DNA of 64,000 nt from Cyclobacteriaceae bacterium (GCA_022841475.1 JALHRJ010000020.1:1-64000), one strand, 5' to 3'; positions 33,201-42,417 are shown, counted from the stretch's first letter. The notes: generated by a model not told the origin, from the sequence alone. Made by a program: numbers and translations.

Positions 33201-34736
33201 TTAGCGGGAATTTTTTACCACATCGGCCCGGGTGGGTCGGAACTTTCCTTTCCAATCAAAGCCCTTCAACTTTGTGTCGGCTTCTTTTATTTCGTGTGGA
33301 GGAATGAAAGATGCATCGGGCATGACATAGGCGCTAATATTGTTCACTTTGCCTTCCTTGAAATTGATGCGCATGTTGCTACAGATCATTTTATTCATGC
33401 CTGTGATATAGGTGAGTTTGTATGTCTGGTTGTCCGCTTCAAGCTCTTTTTCTTGTAGTGGAAAATAGATACTCTCGCCATTCCCTTCAACCACCACATG
33501 GCTCATCATGCTTCCGGCAAAATAGGCCGTCATTCTTCGCCCTTTGATTTGATTGTAATTCTCTAACGAATCCTGGGACGCCACAAACGAATTGGCAATC
33601 ATGTAAATTCGATCAATCTTTTTATCCTTCAATAACATCCGGATAGAATCTGCCGTGATCTGGTTCTCATCGCTCCAGAGAATTGGATTTGTAAAAAAAT
33701 GGATCGTTGAGTCAATAGCTATATAGACCAGGGAATCGGCTACGCCCTGCATATCGGTCTTAAAAATTTTCACTTGGTTATAAGCAAGCAATCTTTTCCT
33801 TTTGGGATCTTTACTTTCGATAGAAACAAGGGTATCAGCCGTAATGTAGAGAGTGTCCAGTGCATCTCCGATCTTGGCTACATACGCATTGCCATACACT
33901 TTGGAAATCCCACTCTTCTTGTCATAGAAACTATTATCGCCATAGATGATCATATTCTCTTCTTTGGAAGTCATGACAACATGGCCTTTAGCCTTATACA
34001 TTTTGCTGGCATCATCAATCAGATATTCGTCACCTTTGATTTTATATTCCGCAGTTTCAATCTGACCCAGGTTGAGGATGGATTCCTTTCTGCTGGTATT
34101 ATAAAATCCACTTTTGTAAACGGCAACTCCACCCTCTTTGTCAGTTACGGTTGTGCTATCGCGGAAGTAAATGATTTTTGTTTTCGAGTTATACTGAAGG
34201 GTGTCGGATGTTAGCGTGTAATCAGGGTTAACGCCAACAACGTTTGTTTTAAAAGATGCCAGATTGGTGCGGATATCGTAATACCCTTTTTTGCTGGTAA
34301 GTACATTGGTGGTATCTACCAGTTTGCCACCATTGAAATAACGGGCTTCATTCTTTGGCCGATCGTAATCCAGAAAATCGGTGTACAGCGTAGCAATACC
34401 GAGTTTGGTGAAAACTACATTCTTTCGCAGGTAGGCAATCTTTTTATTGCCATCGTAAGACAAGCCATTCGAGGTAGCATCTACGGAATCTCCTTCTGTA
34501 ATATGAATTTTCCCAAAAGCTTCAATCCGGTTTTGACTTTTAAAGAAGTGTGCTGAGTCGCAGTAAATGGTAGTTTTATTTTGGATAAAAATGACATTGC
34601 CCAGCACTCTGTCAAAACGCTGGCCGTCTTTTACACTACCCAACCATTCATCTGCCTTTTTAAGTTTTACTTTCTTTTGGGCAAAGACAGGTGTGAAGCT
34701 GATGAGAGTAAATAAGAAAATTGCGAAGCGTAACAT
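33201..34736 (-). CDS. OstA-like / LptA-related organic solvent tolerance protein
   Basis: Exported protein of 511 residues with a signal peptide (1-19, ending PVFA). It has the OstA/LptA N-terminal beta-jellyroll pattern: GNVIFIQNKTTIYCDSAHFF, RIEAFGKIHITEGDSV, then repeated units such as YLRKNVVFT, YFRDSTTVTD and AKGHVVMTS with GDNSFYDKKSG. In Bacteroidota this OstA-like protein is believed to serve in LPS transport across the periplasm or outer membrane. The length exceeds E. coli LptA (185 residues) and is typical for the phylum. Confidence 0.87.
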   Translation of the reverse strand: MLRFAIFLFTLISFTPVFAQKKVKLKKADEWLGSVKDGQRFDRVLGNVIFIQNKTTIYCDSAHFFKSQNRIEAFGKIHITEGDSVDATSNGLSYDGNKKIAYLRKNVVFTKLGIATLYTDFLDYDRPKNEARYFNGGKLVDTTNVLTSKKGYYDIRTNLASFKTNVVGVNPDYTLTSDTLQYNSKTKIIYFRDSTTVTDKEGGVAVYKSGFYNTSRKESILNLGQIETAEYKIKGDEYLIDDASKMYKAKGHVVMTSKEENMIIYGDNSFYDKKSGISKVYGNAYVAKIGDALDTLYITADTLVSIESKDPKRKRLLAYNQVKIFKTDMQGVADSLVYIAIDSTIHFFTNPILWSDENQITADSIRMLLKDKKIDRIYMIANSFVASQDSLENYNQIKGRRMTAYFAGSMMSHVVVEGNGESIYFPLQEKELEADNQTYKLTYITGMNKMICSNMRINFKEGKVNNISAYVMPDASFIPPHEIKEADTKLKGFDWKGKFRPTRADVVKNSR

Positions 34737-34833
34737 GCGGGTTCAAAAATAAAGAAAAGTTAATGGTATTAGAGGTTGGTTCGCGCAATACATGCCTGAA
34801 GGATTAATGTTGAGCTACTCATTATTGAAGTAC

Positions 34834-34841
34834 TATCTTTG
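34834..34841 (+). promoter_or_regulatory. -7 promoter box of tilS
   Basis: TATCTTTG matches TAnnTTTG; a TTG lies 21 bases upstream (34810-34812). The tilS GTG begins only five bases after the box, so the mRNA would be leaderless or have a leader of a few bases. Confidence 0.55.
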
Positions 34842-34846
34842 AACCT

Positions 34847-36169
34847 GTGAAAGAACAATTTCTCAACTATCTGGAAGGGTTGGGCTTGAATAGGGAAACT
34901 GCCTACAAACCCTTGCTGGCTGTAAGTGGCGGACTCGACTCGATGGTGATGGCCCATTTGTTTCATAGCTGTGGTTATACGTTTGCTGTGGCTCATGTTA
35001 ATTTTCAATTGCGAGGAATGGAGTCGGACGGAGACGAGCAGTTTGTGAAAGACTGGTGTCAGCACCGGCAGATTCCGTTTTATAGTGCACGGTTCGAGAC
35101 CAACAATTATGCCACGGAGAACAAACTTTCAATCCAGATGGCTGCCCGTGAGCTTCGGTATCGGTGGTTTGACGAAGTATTGACGAAAGGAAGCTTTCAC
35201 TTTATTGCCACAGCCCATCATTTAAGTGATTCATTGGAGACAGTGTTGATTAACCTGACTCGAGGTAGCGGAATTGAAGGCATGGCTGGCATCGCTCCGA
35301 AGTCGGGTAATCGAATTCGTCCCTTATTATTTGCAACACGTTCCGAGATTGAAAGCTATGCGGCTAAAAATGAAATTTCCTGGCGCGAAGATTCCAGTAA
35401 TCTGACGGATGACTACCAGCGAAATTTTATCCGGCATCATATTGTGCCGCAGCTCCAAAAACTGAATCCATCGCTTGAAGAGACGTTCCGGGAAACTTCC
35501 ACAAGAATTCAGGGCGACCTGGCAATTCTTAAAAATGTGCTTGCGGAATGGATGAAACTCCATGTTCATCAGGAGGGAGAAATTACCCGGATCAATAAAC
35601 ACGGAATCTTGCCTGGGGAAGGCAACGCTTACCTCTGGCATTATATTCGCCAATTTGGGTTTAGCTATTCACAAAGCGAGGATATTCTTCGTGCCTTATC
35701 GGGTCAGTCAGGTAAACAGTTTATTTCTAACACACACAAACTGGTGATTGATCGGGACTTTCTGATTCTTACCCCAGTCTCTCAAATCTTTGAGGAGGTT
35801 ATTATTGAGGCTATTCAGGAAACGGCTGTTCTGGGGTCGCTCCAACTGTTGATAGAACCTATAGAGGAATTAACTTCATCCACGGACACACAGTTAGCCA
35901 TCGTTGATTTTGAGAAGGTAAATTTTCCTCTCGTCTGGAGGAAGTGGAAGGCAGGTGATTTCTTTTATCCTTTAGGGATGACACATCGTAAAAAAATCAG
36001 TGATTTTTTGATTGATAGCAAGATTTCCAGGGGCGAGAAGGATTTTGTGACCATACTCGAGTCGGCCGGAGAAATAGTGTGGGTGGTTGGGCACCGTATC
36101 GATAATCGTTTTAGATTAACTCCCGAATCCAGAAAGGGACTATCCTTTTTTATTCAGCCTTATTTATAG
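34847..36169 (+). CDS. tilS: tRNA(Ile)-lysidine synthetase
   Basis: Modifies C34 of the minor isoleucine tRNA to lysidine so that it reads AUA. The N-terminal PP-loop is LLAVSGGLDSMVMAHL (about 23-38), followed by FAVAHVNFQLRG and ATAHHLSDSLETVLINLTRG (about 124-143), then GIEGMAGI and IRPLL. A C-terminal TilS substrate-binding domain follows (KWKAGDFFYPLGM, then KKISDFLIDSKI). Length 440 residues is normal. The start is GTG at 34847, set by the N-terminal length of the family and the nearby promoter box. Confidence 0.95.
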   Translation: MKEQFLNYLEGLGLNRETAYKPLLAVSGGLDSMVMAHLFHSCGYTFAVAHVNFQLRGMESDGDEQFVKDWCQHRQIPFYSARFETNNYATENKLSIQMAARELRYRWFDEVLTKGSFHFIATAHHLSDSLETVLINLTRGSGIEGMAGIAPKSGNRIRPLLFATRSEIESYAAKNEISWREDSSNLTDDYQRNFIRHHIVPQLQKLNPSLEETFRETSTRIQGDLAILKNVLAEWMKLHVHQEGEITRINKHGILPGEGNAYLWHYIRQFGFSYSQSEDILRALSGQSGKQFISNTHKLVIDRDFLILTPVSQIFEEVIIEAIQETAVLGSLQLLIEPIEELTSSTDTQLAIVDFEKVNFPLVWRKWKAGDFFYPLGMTHRKKISDFLIDSKISRGEKDFVTILESAGEIVWVVGHRIDNRFRLTPESRKGLSFFIQPYL

Positions 36170-36241
36170 CAATAGCTTTTTCTTTTGGCTCCCTGAGTGA
36201 TAAATTGCGGCCCGATTTGACAGACTTAATCTTTTAATATC

Positions 36242-37171
36242 ATGAAAATAACTGTTGTTGGTGCCGGAAACGTGGGAGCCACCTGTGCGGATGTCCTTGC
36301 GTACAAAGAAATAGCAAATGAAATTGTGTTGGTGGATATCCGTGAGGGATTTGCTGAGGGCAAAGCGCTTGATATCTGGCAAAAAGCACCTATCGACTTA
36401 TATGATAGTCGAACGATAGGTTCAACCAACGACTATACTAAAACGGCTGGTTCTGAGGTGGTGGTAATTACTTCGGGTTTACCGCGCAAGCCGGGCATGA
36501 CCCGCGATGATTTGATTACAACCAATGCGGGTATTGTAAAATCAGTTACCGAAAATGTGGTAAAACATTCGCCTAATGCAATTATCATCGTGGTTTCAAA
36601 CCCATTGGATGTAATGACCTATCAGGCTCATATCACTTCCAAATTGCCGCGTACCCGCGTAATGGGTATGGCGGGTATCCTGGACACTGCCCGGTACCGG
36701 GCATTTTTAGCAGAGGCACTTAATGTATCTCCTAAAGACATTCAGGCGTTGTTGTTAGGTGGACATGGTGATACCATGGTACCGCTACCTCGTTATACCA
36801 CTGTATCAGGTATTCCGGTAACTGAATTAATTGACAAGGATAAATTAAACGCAATCATCGAACGCACAAAAGTAGGGGGTGGCGAATTAGTAAAACTGAT
36901 GGGCACCTCGGCCTGGTATGCACCGGGTTCTGCTGCAGCGCAAATGGTTGAATCTATTGTGAAAGATCAGAAGAGGATTTTACCAGTATGTATGCAACTG
37001 GATGGCGAGTATGGAATTAAGGATTGTTATTTGGGTGTGCCTGTGGTACTCGGCAAAAAGGGAATTGAAAAGGTAATTGAGCTAGACTTGAACAGCGATG
37101 AAAAAGCTTTGCTTGAAACCAGCCGCAAGCATGTGAAGGAAGTAATGGAAGTATTAGATAAGTTGAGCTAG
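36242..37171 (+). CDS. mdh: Malate dehydrogenase
   Basis: TCA-cycle NAD-dependent malate dehydrogenase of the LDH-like type, 309 residues. The NAD motif is VVGAGNVGAT (5-14), with Asp in VLVDIREG setting NAD preference. Substrate-binding loop Arg residues are in SGLPRKPGMTRDDL (about 80-93), followed by VVSNPLDVMTYQ and the catalytic GGHGDTMVPL (about 174-183). The Arg pair and Met pattern fit malate rather than lactate. A strong terminator follows. Confidence 0.95.
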   Translation: MKITVVGAGNVGATCADVLAYKEIANEIVLVDIREGFAEGKALDIWQKAPIDLYDSRTIGSTNDYTKTAGSEVVVITSGLPRKPGMTRDDLITTNAGIVKSVTENVVKHSPNAIIIVVSNPLDVMTYQAHITSKLPRTRVMGMAGILDTARYRAFLAEALNVSPKDIQALLLGGHGDTMVPLPRYTTVSGIPVTELIDKDKLNAIIERTKVGGGELVKLMGTSAWYAPGSAAAQMVESIVKDQKRILPVCMQLDGEYGIKDCYLGVPVVLGKKGIEKVIELDLNSDEKALLETSRKHVKEVMEVLDKLS

Positions 37172-37200
37172 AAAATTCAAACCGTAAATAGGGAAGCCAT

Positions 37201-37227
37201 AAAAGTCAGGTTAGCCTGACTTTTTTT
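37201..37227 (+). terminator. Rho-independent terminator of mdh
   Basis: Stem AAAAGTCAGG / CCTGACTTTT with loop TTAG and a run of seven T residues, 29 bases after the mdh stop. Confidence 0.9.
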
Positions 37228-37264
37228 GTGCGTATTCGCAAGCAGTCTTGTGAATCCCGAAGTT

Positions 37265-38032
37265 CTATTTATGTCCAACATAAAGCACTTCACCCTTTTG
37301 CAGTCCAAAGTGTTGTGAGGTTGAGTCGGGTAGCATGGAAGCGAATGAACTGGCTTCAGCTTTTAAGCCAGCACGTTCAATTCTTGCAGGATAATCAAAT
37401 CCAAATTTCCGTACGTGATCATCCTGACCGAAAATCTTTTCACGCTCACGCGGATGGGTGATAGAAGAATCCTCAAATGTAACTTCCGGAATTGGTGAAA
37501 AAAAAGGCACCTGCATAATCGCCCAACCTCCGGGTTTTAGTACGCGATAAATTTCACTCATAGCTTTGATGTCGTCTTGCACATGTTCCAGCACATGGTT
37601 GCACAGCACTACATCAAAATGATTTTCCCCAAAAGGGATTTGATGAATGTCCATCTTCACTTTGGCAAGAGGCGATTCTATATCGGCTGTAATGTATTTG
37701 TCACCATGCCGTTTTTCGAAGCGTTTCATAAAACAAGGTTCAGGCGCGATGTGCAACACATCGAGTTGGGTAGAAAAAAAATTAGTTTTCTCCGTCAGGT
37801 AAAGCCAAATTAACCGATGTCGTTCCAAACTCAGGCAATTTGGGCAAAGGGCATTGGGTCGTGGATTGATGCGCCCATAGGGAAGAAACTTCCGGTAGTG
37901 ACTTTTACATATGGGGCATTCTACTTTATTTCCTCTATAAAAAATTCCTACGGTCTTTAAACCAATACCGCTAAAAAGTTGCAGGTATTTGCGGGGAACA
38001 AACCTTATAAGAAGGGCTATCAGGTACTTCAT
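37265..38032 (-). CDS. SAM-dependent methyltransferase with N-terminal zinc ribbon
   Basis: A methyltransferase of about 255 residues. An N-terminal four-cysteine zinc ribbon (VECPICKSHYR and NALCPNCLSLERHR, near 35-70) precedes a methyltransf_11 domain with VLHIAPEPCF as motif I, ADIESPLAKVKMDIHQIPF, VVLCNHVLEHVQDD and LKPGGWAIMQVPF. Widely found in Bacteroidota, often near glycan genes; the substrate is unknown. The frame opens with TTG at 38041, but this overlaps TAACTTTG (38039-38046), a -7 box, so the ATG at 38032 is preferred. Confidence 0.85.
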   Translation of the reverse strand: MKYLIALLIRFVPRKYLQLFSGIGLKTVGIFYRGNKVECPICKSHYRKFLPYGRINPRPNALCPNCLSLERHRLIWLYLTEKTNFFSTQLDVLHIAPEPCFMKRFEKRHGDKYITADIESPLAKVKMDIHQIPFGENHFDVVLCNHVLEHVQDDIKAMSEIYRVLKPGGWAIMQVPFFSPIPEVTFEDSSITHPREREKIFGQDDHVRKFGFDYPARIERAGLKAEASSFASMLPDSTSQHFGLQKGEVLYVGHK

Positions 38033-38038
38033 GGGCGG

Positions 38039-38046
38039 CAAAGTTA
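38039..38046 (-). promoter_or_regulatory. -7 promoter box of the zinc-ribbon methyltransferase gene
   Basis: Reads TAACTTTG on the minus strand, an exact TAnnTTTG, six bases before the ATG at 38032. It contains the apparent upstream TTG start. Confidence 0.45.
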
Positions 38047-38208
38047 ATATTTACTCAATAGTCTGCTACAGACTGCCCATAGTGGCCCATTGACATATTT
38101 TGTTAATCATTAAAACTATTTCCTTCAATCCCCCATCTTTATACTGGAAACCAGAAATTGAGCTCAAAATAATAGTTTTCCGTGGCCGGAACCTTACTTG
38201 ACATAGCT

Positions 38209-38811
38209 ATGATGCATTCGGATGCCCTGATAACCCGGGCCCGCGAGGGAGATAAGAATGCTCAGGGTAAATTAGTGCAGTTGTGGTACAAACGCATTTA
38301 TAATTTCTCCTATAAATTCTTTTTTGACCACGACCTGGCGATGGAGGTTTCGCAAAAGACCTTCATCAGTATGCATCGCAATCTGGAAGGGCTACAAGAA
38401 GTTACCCGGTTTCGGTCCTGGCTTTATACTATTGCCATAAACAATTGCCGCGAAGAGTTGCGAAAACGAAAGGCGAACCGATCGGTTTCCCTGCACGACC
38501 TGCGACCCGGAGAAAGCGAAGAGAGTTTTGCGTGGGAAGCCAGTAGCGGCCGGGGTGAAAATCCGGAGCGGCAACTTAGACAATCGGAATTATCAGACTT
38601 GCTGCAGCAATGTTTGATGGAACTAAGTGATGAGCAACGAGAGGTGGTGATCATGAAAGAGTACGAAGGATTAAAGTTCAGGGAAATAGCAGAGGCTCTT
38701 CGGATTTCGGAGAATACAGTGAAGTCGAGAATGTATTATGGCCTGGATGGATTGAAGAAGATTTTGGAACGCAAGAATATCACTAAGGAAACAATTGGTT
38801 ATGAATTATAA
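38209..38811 (+). CDS. ECF RNA polymerase sigma factor
   Basis: Sigma factor of about 200 residues. Region 2: YKRIYNFSYKFFFDHDLAME, QKTFISMHRNLEGL and FRSWLYTIAINNCREELRKR. Region 4: ELSDEQREVVIMKEYEGLKF followed by REIAEALRISENTVKSRMYY. A polar insertion (LHDLRPGESEESFAWEASSG) separates the regions. The frame opens with GTG at 38182, but tandem ATG codons at 38209 and 38212 fit the family better. It overlaps the next gene by 11 bases, forming a sigma/anti-sigma/exported-protein operon. Confidence 0.9.
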   Translation: MMHSDALITRAREGDKNAQGKLVQLWYKRIYNFSYKFFFDHDLAMEVSQKTFISMHRNLEGLQEVTRFRSWLYTIAINNCREELRKRKANRSVSLHDLRPGESEESFAWEASSGRGENPERQLRQSELSDLLQQCLMELSDEQREVVIMKEYEGLKFREIAEALRISENTVKSRMYYGLDGLKKILERKNITKETIGYEL

Positions 38812-39661
38812 ACCGGACGAAAGCACCCTAATCTCTTATCTGTATGGAGAGTTGGATGCAAAGGAAACAGCGAAGCTACAAGAGTACTTCCTTCAACACC
38901 CGGAGGAACTCAGCAAACTTCAGCAATTAACCGAAGTTAGAAACGTGCTCAAGGTTGCCGAAGATCAAGAGGTGATTGCTCCACCTATCTTTATGGATGG
39001 CCCAAGTCAAGCTTCGCGGTTTTGGCAAAGCGGCTATGTTAAAACGATTTTAAGTATTGCAGCTTCGTTTCTGCTTTTGCTTGTGGCCGCCCGGTTGATT
39101 GGCCCGGAAATTTCGTATTCCAAAGGTGAATTAAGAATTAGCTTTAACCAAGCAGCACCTATTGAAAAACCTGTTGTGCAAAATGATCCTACACCATCAC
39201 TCACTTCTCATGAGATTCAGGGTATGATTAACACATCGTTGGTAAAAAACAATGAGTTGATTGCAACGGAGTGGGAGATTAGCAACAAACGGATTCAAGC
39301 CTCTTTGCAAAACAATCTGGCCAGTAACTCGGCAAAAATTGATGAGTTGATGAAGGTAACTTCTCAGGCTTCACAGGATCAGGTTCGGACGTTCGTAGCT
39401 GGATTGCAACAAGATAACCTGCAATTGATGAAGGACTATATGGCACTTTCTACAAAAGATCAGCAAGTGTATGTAGAAAATTTGCTTGTTGATTTTTCAA
39501 AATACCTGCAGGAGCAACGCAAGCAAGACCTCATGTTGTTTCAAACACGCATGAGCAGCATTGAGAAGAACACCGATCAGTTTAAATTAGAAACAGAACA
39601 AATTCTGGCAAGCATTATTGCCAACCCGGGAAACACATTTAAAAAAGTAAACAACTATTAA
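38801..39661 (+). CDS. Putative membrane anti-sigma factor with long periplasmic helical domain
   Basis: Protein of 286 residues. A short N-terminal anti-sigma-like segment (TLISYLYGELDAKETAKLQE) has no zinc ligands. One membrane helix lies near residues 82-97 (ILSIAASFLLLLVAAR). The periplasmic part (100-286) begins with a proline-rich linker and continues as a Gln/Asn-rich, mostly helical segment with heptad-like spacing (NKRIQASLQNNLASNSAKID, then LQQDNLQLMKDY). It overlaps the sigma gene and probably restrains it; the helical domain could sense a periplasmic partner such as the next gene's product. Confidence 0.7.
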   Translation: MNYKPDESTLISYLYGELDAKETAKLQEYFLQHPEELSKLQQLTEVRNVLKVAEDQEVIAPPIFMDGPSQASRFWQSGYVKTILSIAASFLLLLVAARLIGPEISYSKGELRISFNQAAPIEKPVVQNDPTPSLTSHEIQGMINTSLVKNNELIATEWEISNKRIQASLQNNLASNSAKIDELMKVTSQASQDQVRTFVAGLQQDNLQLMKDYMALSTKDQQVYVENLLVDFSKYLQEQRKQDLMLFQTRMSSIEKNTDQFKLETEQILASIIANPGNTFKKVNNY

Positions 39662-39674
39662 AAATTGTATAGAT

Positions 39675-40883
39675 ATGAATAACGTAGCGAGGATTTTTGT
39701 GACGATAGGATTAGTAGGTTTGGCAACTGCCGCACAGGCACAAGGAAAGATAGACCAGGACCGGATGCAACGGGATATAGAGGTAACAGAAAATATTCTA
39801 AGCACACTAATTAAACAACAATTTGAAAAGCGTTCTTTCTTCCCGATGGAAATAAGGGGCGAGTATCGCGAAGGCCATGGAATAACCTATCGGTTACCCT
39901 ATGAATTTAATGGTCCGATGATTTGGGGAGTACCGGGGGCCGATATTCAAATGCTGGATGGCAGATCGTTTAATTATACGTTCGAGTTTCCTTCTGGGGA
40001 GCAAGCTGAATTGTCGCGGATTCTTGATGAACAGGGACGAATTAAAAACGAAACTATACGTGGCACAGAGCGTGCAAAAGTGGCATCAACTTCGCCACGC
40101 AGGGTCAATACAGATAGTATTCGTGAGGTCTCTACGGATAAAATTATTGAGTCTTGTAAAGAGTTTATTACTGACTATGGTGACTTGATCACCCAGTTGG
40201 CACCCGATGAAAAGATCATGATCACCAACCGTGGCGATGGTGAGCGCATTTGGTATGGTGCGTTTGTGAATGCCTCGCGCCCAAGTTACGTTTCTATTGA
40301 GGCTAGCAAAGCTGATCTGACACAATTCCGACAAGGAAAAATTACGCGTGAGCAGTTCAGGAAAAACATCAAAGTAATCAACAGTGTAATGGATGATGAA
40401 CTCCAACCTGATCTTGAATTGTTAACCAGTATTTTCAATCGCTTGTATCGCAAAGATCTATCTAAAACTTACTTCACGGAAGAGAATGTATATTATGAGA
40501 AACTGAAAGACTATGGCGTGATTTATTATTTGCAGGTATATTCCAGCAATCAAAGTGAATATGATAGAAAGTATATAATGCCTACCCTGGGTTTGCAAGG
40601 CTTGAGCCAGGAAGAAAGAGATGCGAAAGTAAAAGAAATATATCCCCAATTTGAAAGAGACCTGAAGGCAGACATACTTGAATATGGGCGCACAGTAAAA
40701 AGTCTTCAGCCTAATGAATTGCTTGTGTTTGATGTAAAAGTAACTAAGTGTGAAGCGTGCAATATTCCAGTTTCCTTAGAAATAAGTATCAAGGCTGATG
40801 TGTTGAAAGAGTATGCTGCGGGTAAGCTCACGAAAGATGCTGCCCTGGCTAAAATGATTGTTAAAAAGGGAAACAATCAATAA
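39675..40883 (+). CDS. Exported protein of unknown function with duplicated domain, sigma-operon member
   Basis: Unrecognised 402-residue protein with a clear signal peptide (1-22, ending AQAQ). Two related segments occur: LITQLAPDEKIMITNRGD leading to YVSIEASKADLTQFRQGKIT REQF (about 170-235), and VKSLQPNELLVFDVKVTKC leading to SLEISIKADVLKEYAAGKLT (about 340-395). Both have the order L.P.E.....V, polar loop, S.E...KADL..F..GK.T. The second carries a CEAC pair. The gene is 13 bp after the anti-sigma gene and should be co-transcribed; it may be the periplasmic signal input or output of the sigma system. A terminator-like hairpin follows. Confidence 0.7.
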   Translation: MNNVARIFVTIGLVGLATAAQAQGKIDQDRMQRDIEVTENILSTLIKQQFEKRSFFPMEIRGEYREGHGITYRLPYEFNGPMIWGVPGADIQMLDGRSFNYTFEFPSGEQAELSRILDEQGRIKNETIRGTERAKVASTSPRRVNTDSIREVSTDKIIESCKEFITDYGDLITQLAPDEKIMITNRGDGERIWYGAFVNASRPSYVSIEASKADLTQFRQGKITREQFRKNIKVINSVMDDELQPDLELLTSIFNRLYRKDLSKTYFTEENVYYEKLKDYGVIYYLQVYSSNQSEYDRKYIMPTLGLQGLSQEERDAKVKEIYPQFERDLKADILEYGRTVKSLQPNELLVFDVKVTKCEACNIPVSLEISIKADVLKEYAAGKLTKDAALAKMIVKKGNNQ

Positions 40884-40890
40884 TATTTGG

Positions 40891-40930
40891 AGGGTGATGG
40901 GCTAAGAAAAGTGCCTTTCACCCTTTTTTA
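40891..40930 (+). terminator. Terminator of the ECF sigma operon
   Basis: AGGGTGA (40891-40897) pairs with TCACCCT (40918-40924), followed by a T-run. The loop is long (20 nt) but contains a further GGC/GCC pair. Confidence 0.65.
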
Positions 40931-41048
40931 TTGCCATTATTATTTATTCTTCGGGTGACTTGTAACCCTGAAGGTGAATTATCAGTACTATCTTTATACT
41001 AAAGCCAGTCTAAACCCTGTTATACTTAAATCTTAAAAGCCTAAATCT

Positions 41049-42377
41049 ATGAATAGAAGAAATATACTCATTGGAGCAGGCGCGGTGGTTGTGTTGCTAA
41101 TTGGTTATTTTGTTGTACGAGGCGACAAAAATAGTGAATCCGCCTCCATCATGGCCACTGTTAAAGAGGGACAGTTCAGAATTGATATTGAAACAACGGG
41201 TGAGTTGGAAGCTAAGAATTCGGTAAAAATTCAAGGACCACAATCTCTTCGTAATTTTCAAATCTGGCAGGTCACTATACAAAATATTATCAACGAAGGT
41301 ACTGTGGTAAAGAAGGGTGACTGGGTAGCAACCCTGGATCGCTCAGAGTTTCAAAATAAATTTGCTGCCAAGCAGATTGAACTCGATAAAGCTAATTCAA
41401 AATTCAACCAAACTCAATTAGACACCACCTTGATACTTAGGCAATCGCGCGATGAGTTGATTAATCTTAAATATGCGGTTGAAGAAACAGGAATAGTTCT
41501 TGAGCAATCCAAGTTTGAACCTCCCGCTACTATCAAGCAAGCGGAGATCAATATGGATAAAGCTAAACGTGCGTACGAACAAGCTGTAGAAAATTATAAA
41601 ATCAAGAAGAATCAGAACATTGAGAAGATGCGTGAGGTCAATGCTGAATTGCGTAAAGTGCAATCTGAGTTTGAAGGAATGACAAAAGTACTGGAAGCCT
41701 TTAATGTGATGGCCCCTGAGGATGGTATGGTGATTTATGAAAAGGGTTGGGATGGTAAGCCCATTAAAGCGGGCTCTCAAATTCAAATGTGGGAACCTAC
41801 GGTTGCCACATTACCTGATCTTACAACCATGATGTCAAAGACCTATGTTAACGAGGTAGATGTGCGCAAGGTAAAAGTAGGGCAACAAGTAGAGGTGGGA
41901 CTCGATGCTTATCCCGACAAGAAACTGACAGGTGCTGTGATGCGCGTTGCTAATGTGGGTGAGCAACGACCCAACTCGGATGCAAAAGTGTTTGAAGTAG
42001 CTGTTGAAATAAGTGGAACCGATGCCACCTTAAGACCTTCTATGACCACCAGCAACAAAATTATAGCCAGTGTGCTGGATAGTGTTCTTTATGTTCCGCT
42101 CGAAAGTCTACATAGCCAGTTTGATTCAATTACCTATGTATTTAAAAAAGATGGAATCAATACGGTGAAACAGGAAGTTATAATCGGTGAAACAAATGCG
42201 AACGATGCGGTTATCCTCGGTGGACTTAAAAAGGATGATCGGGTATTTCTTTCTGTGCCAGCGAAGTTAGAAGATCAGGAAATTGAGCTTTTACCACAAC
42301 TGAATGGAAAGCGGGGAAAGAAAGATAAAGAGGAAGCTCCTGCCGATGTAAAGATTGTTTCAAACCCAAGCAAATAA
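41049..42377 (+). CDS. HlyD/MacA-family periplasmic adaptor of an efflux system
   Basis: Membrane fusion protein of 442 residues. A single N-terminal anchor (ILIGAGAVVVLLIGYFVV, residues 5-22) is followed by a barrel/lipoyl half (VKEGQFRIDIETTGELEAKN), a long alpha-helical hairpin (about 95-215), the second lipoyl half (VMAPEDGMVIYEKGWDGKPI) and a beta-barrel with MTTSNKIIASVLDSVLYVPL near 330. It links the inner-membrane FtsX-type permease to the TolC-like channel encoded next. The three genes overlap or nearly touch, so they form one operon. Confidence 0.9.
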   Translation: MNRRNILIGAGAVVVLLIGYFVVRGDKNSESASIMATVKEGQFRIDIETTGELEAKNSVKIQGPQSLRNFQIWQVTIQNIINEGTVVKKGDWVATLDRSEFQNKFAAKQIELDKANSKFNQTQLDTTLILRQSRDELINLKYAVEETGIVLEQSKFEPPATIKQAEINMDKAKRAYEQAVENYKIKKNQNIEKMREVNAELRKVQSEFEGMTKVLEAFNVMAPEDGMVIYEKGWDGKPIKAGSQIQMWEPTVATLPDLTTMMSKTYVNEVDVRKVKVGQQVEVGLDAYPDKKLTGAVMRVANVGEQRPNSDAKVFEVAVEISGTDATLRPSMTTSNKIIASVLDSVLYVPLESLHSQFDSITYVFKKDGINTVKQEVIIGETNANDAVILGGLKKDDRVFLSVPAKLEDQEIELLPQLNGKRGKKDKEEAPADVKIVSNPSK

Positions 42378-42417
42378 TCCGGTGATATTCACGAATCGGT
42401 ATTTCTCGCCTCGCTTG

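Noticed and set aside
34769..35065. 98-residue minus-strand frame opposite the tilS start
   Set aside because: Antisense shadow of the conserved PP-loop region of tilS.
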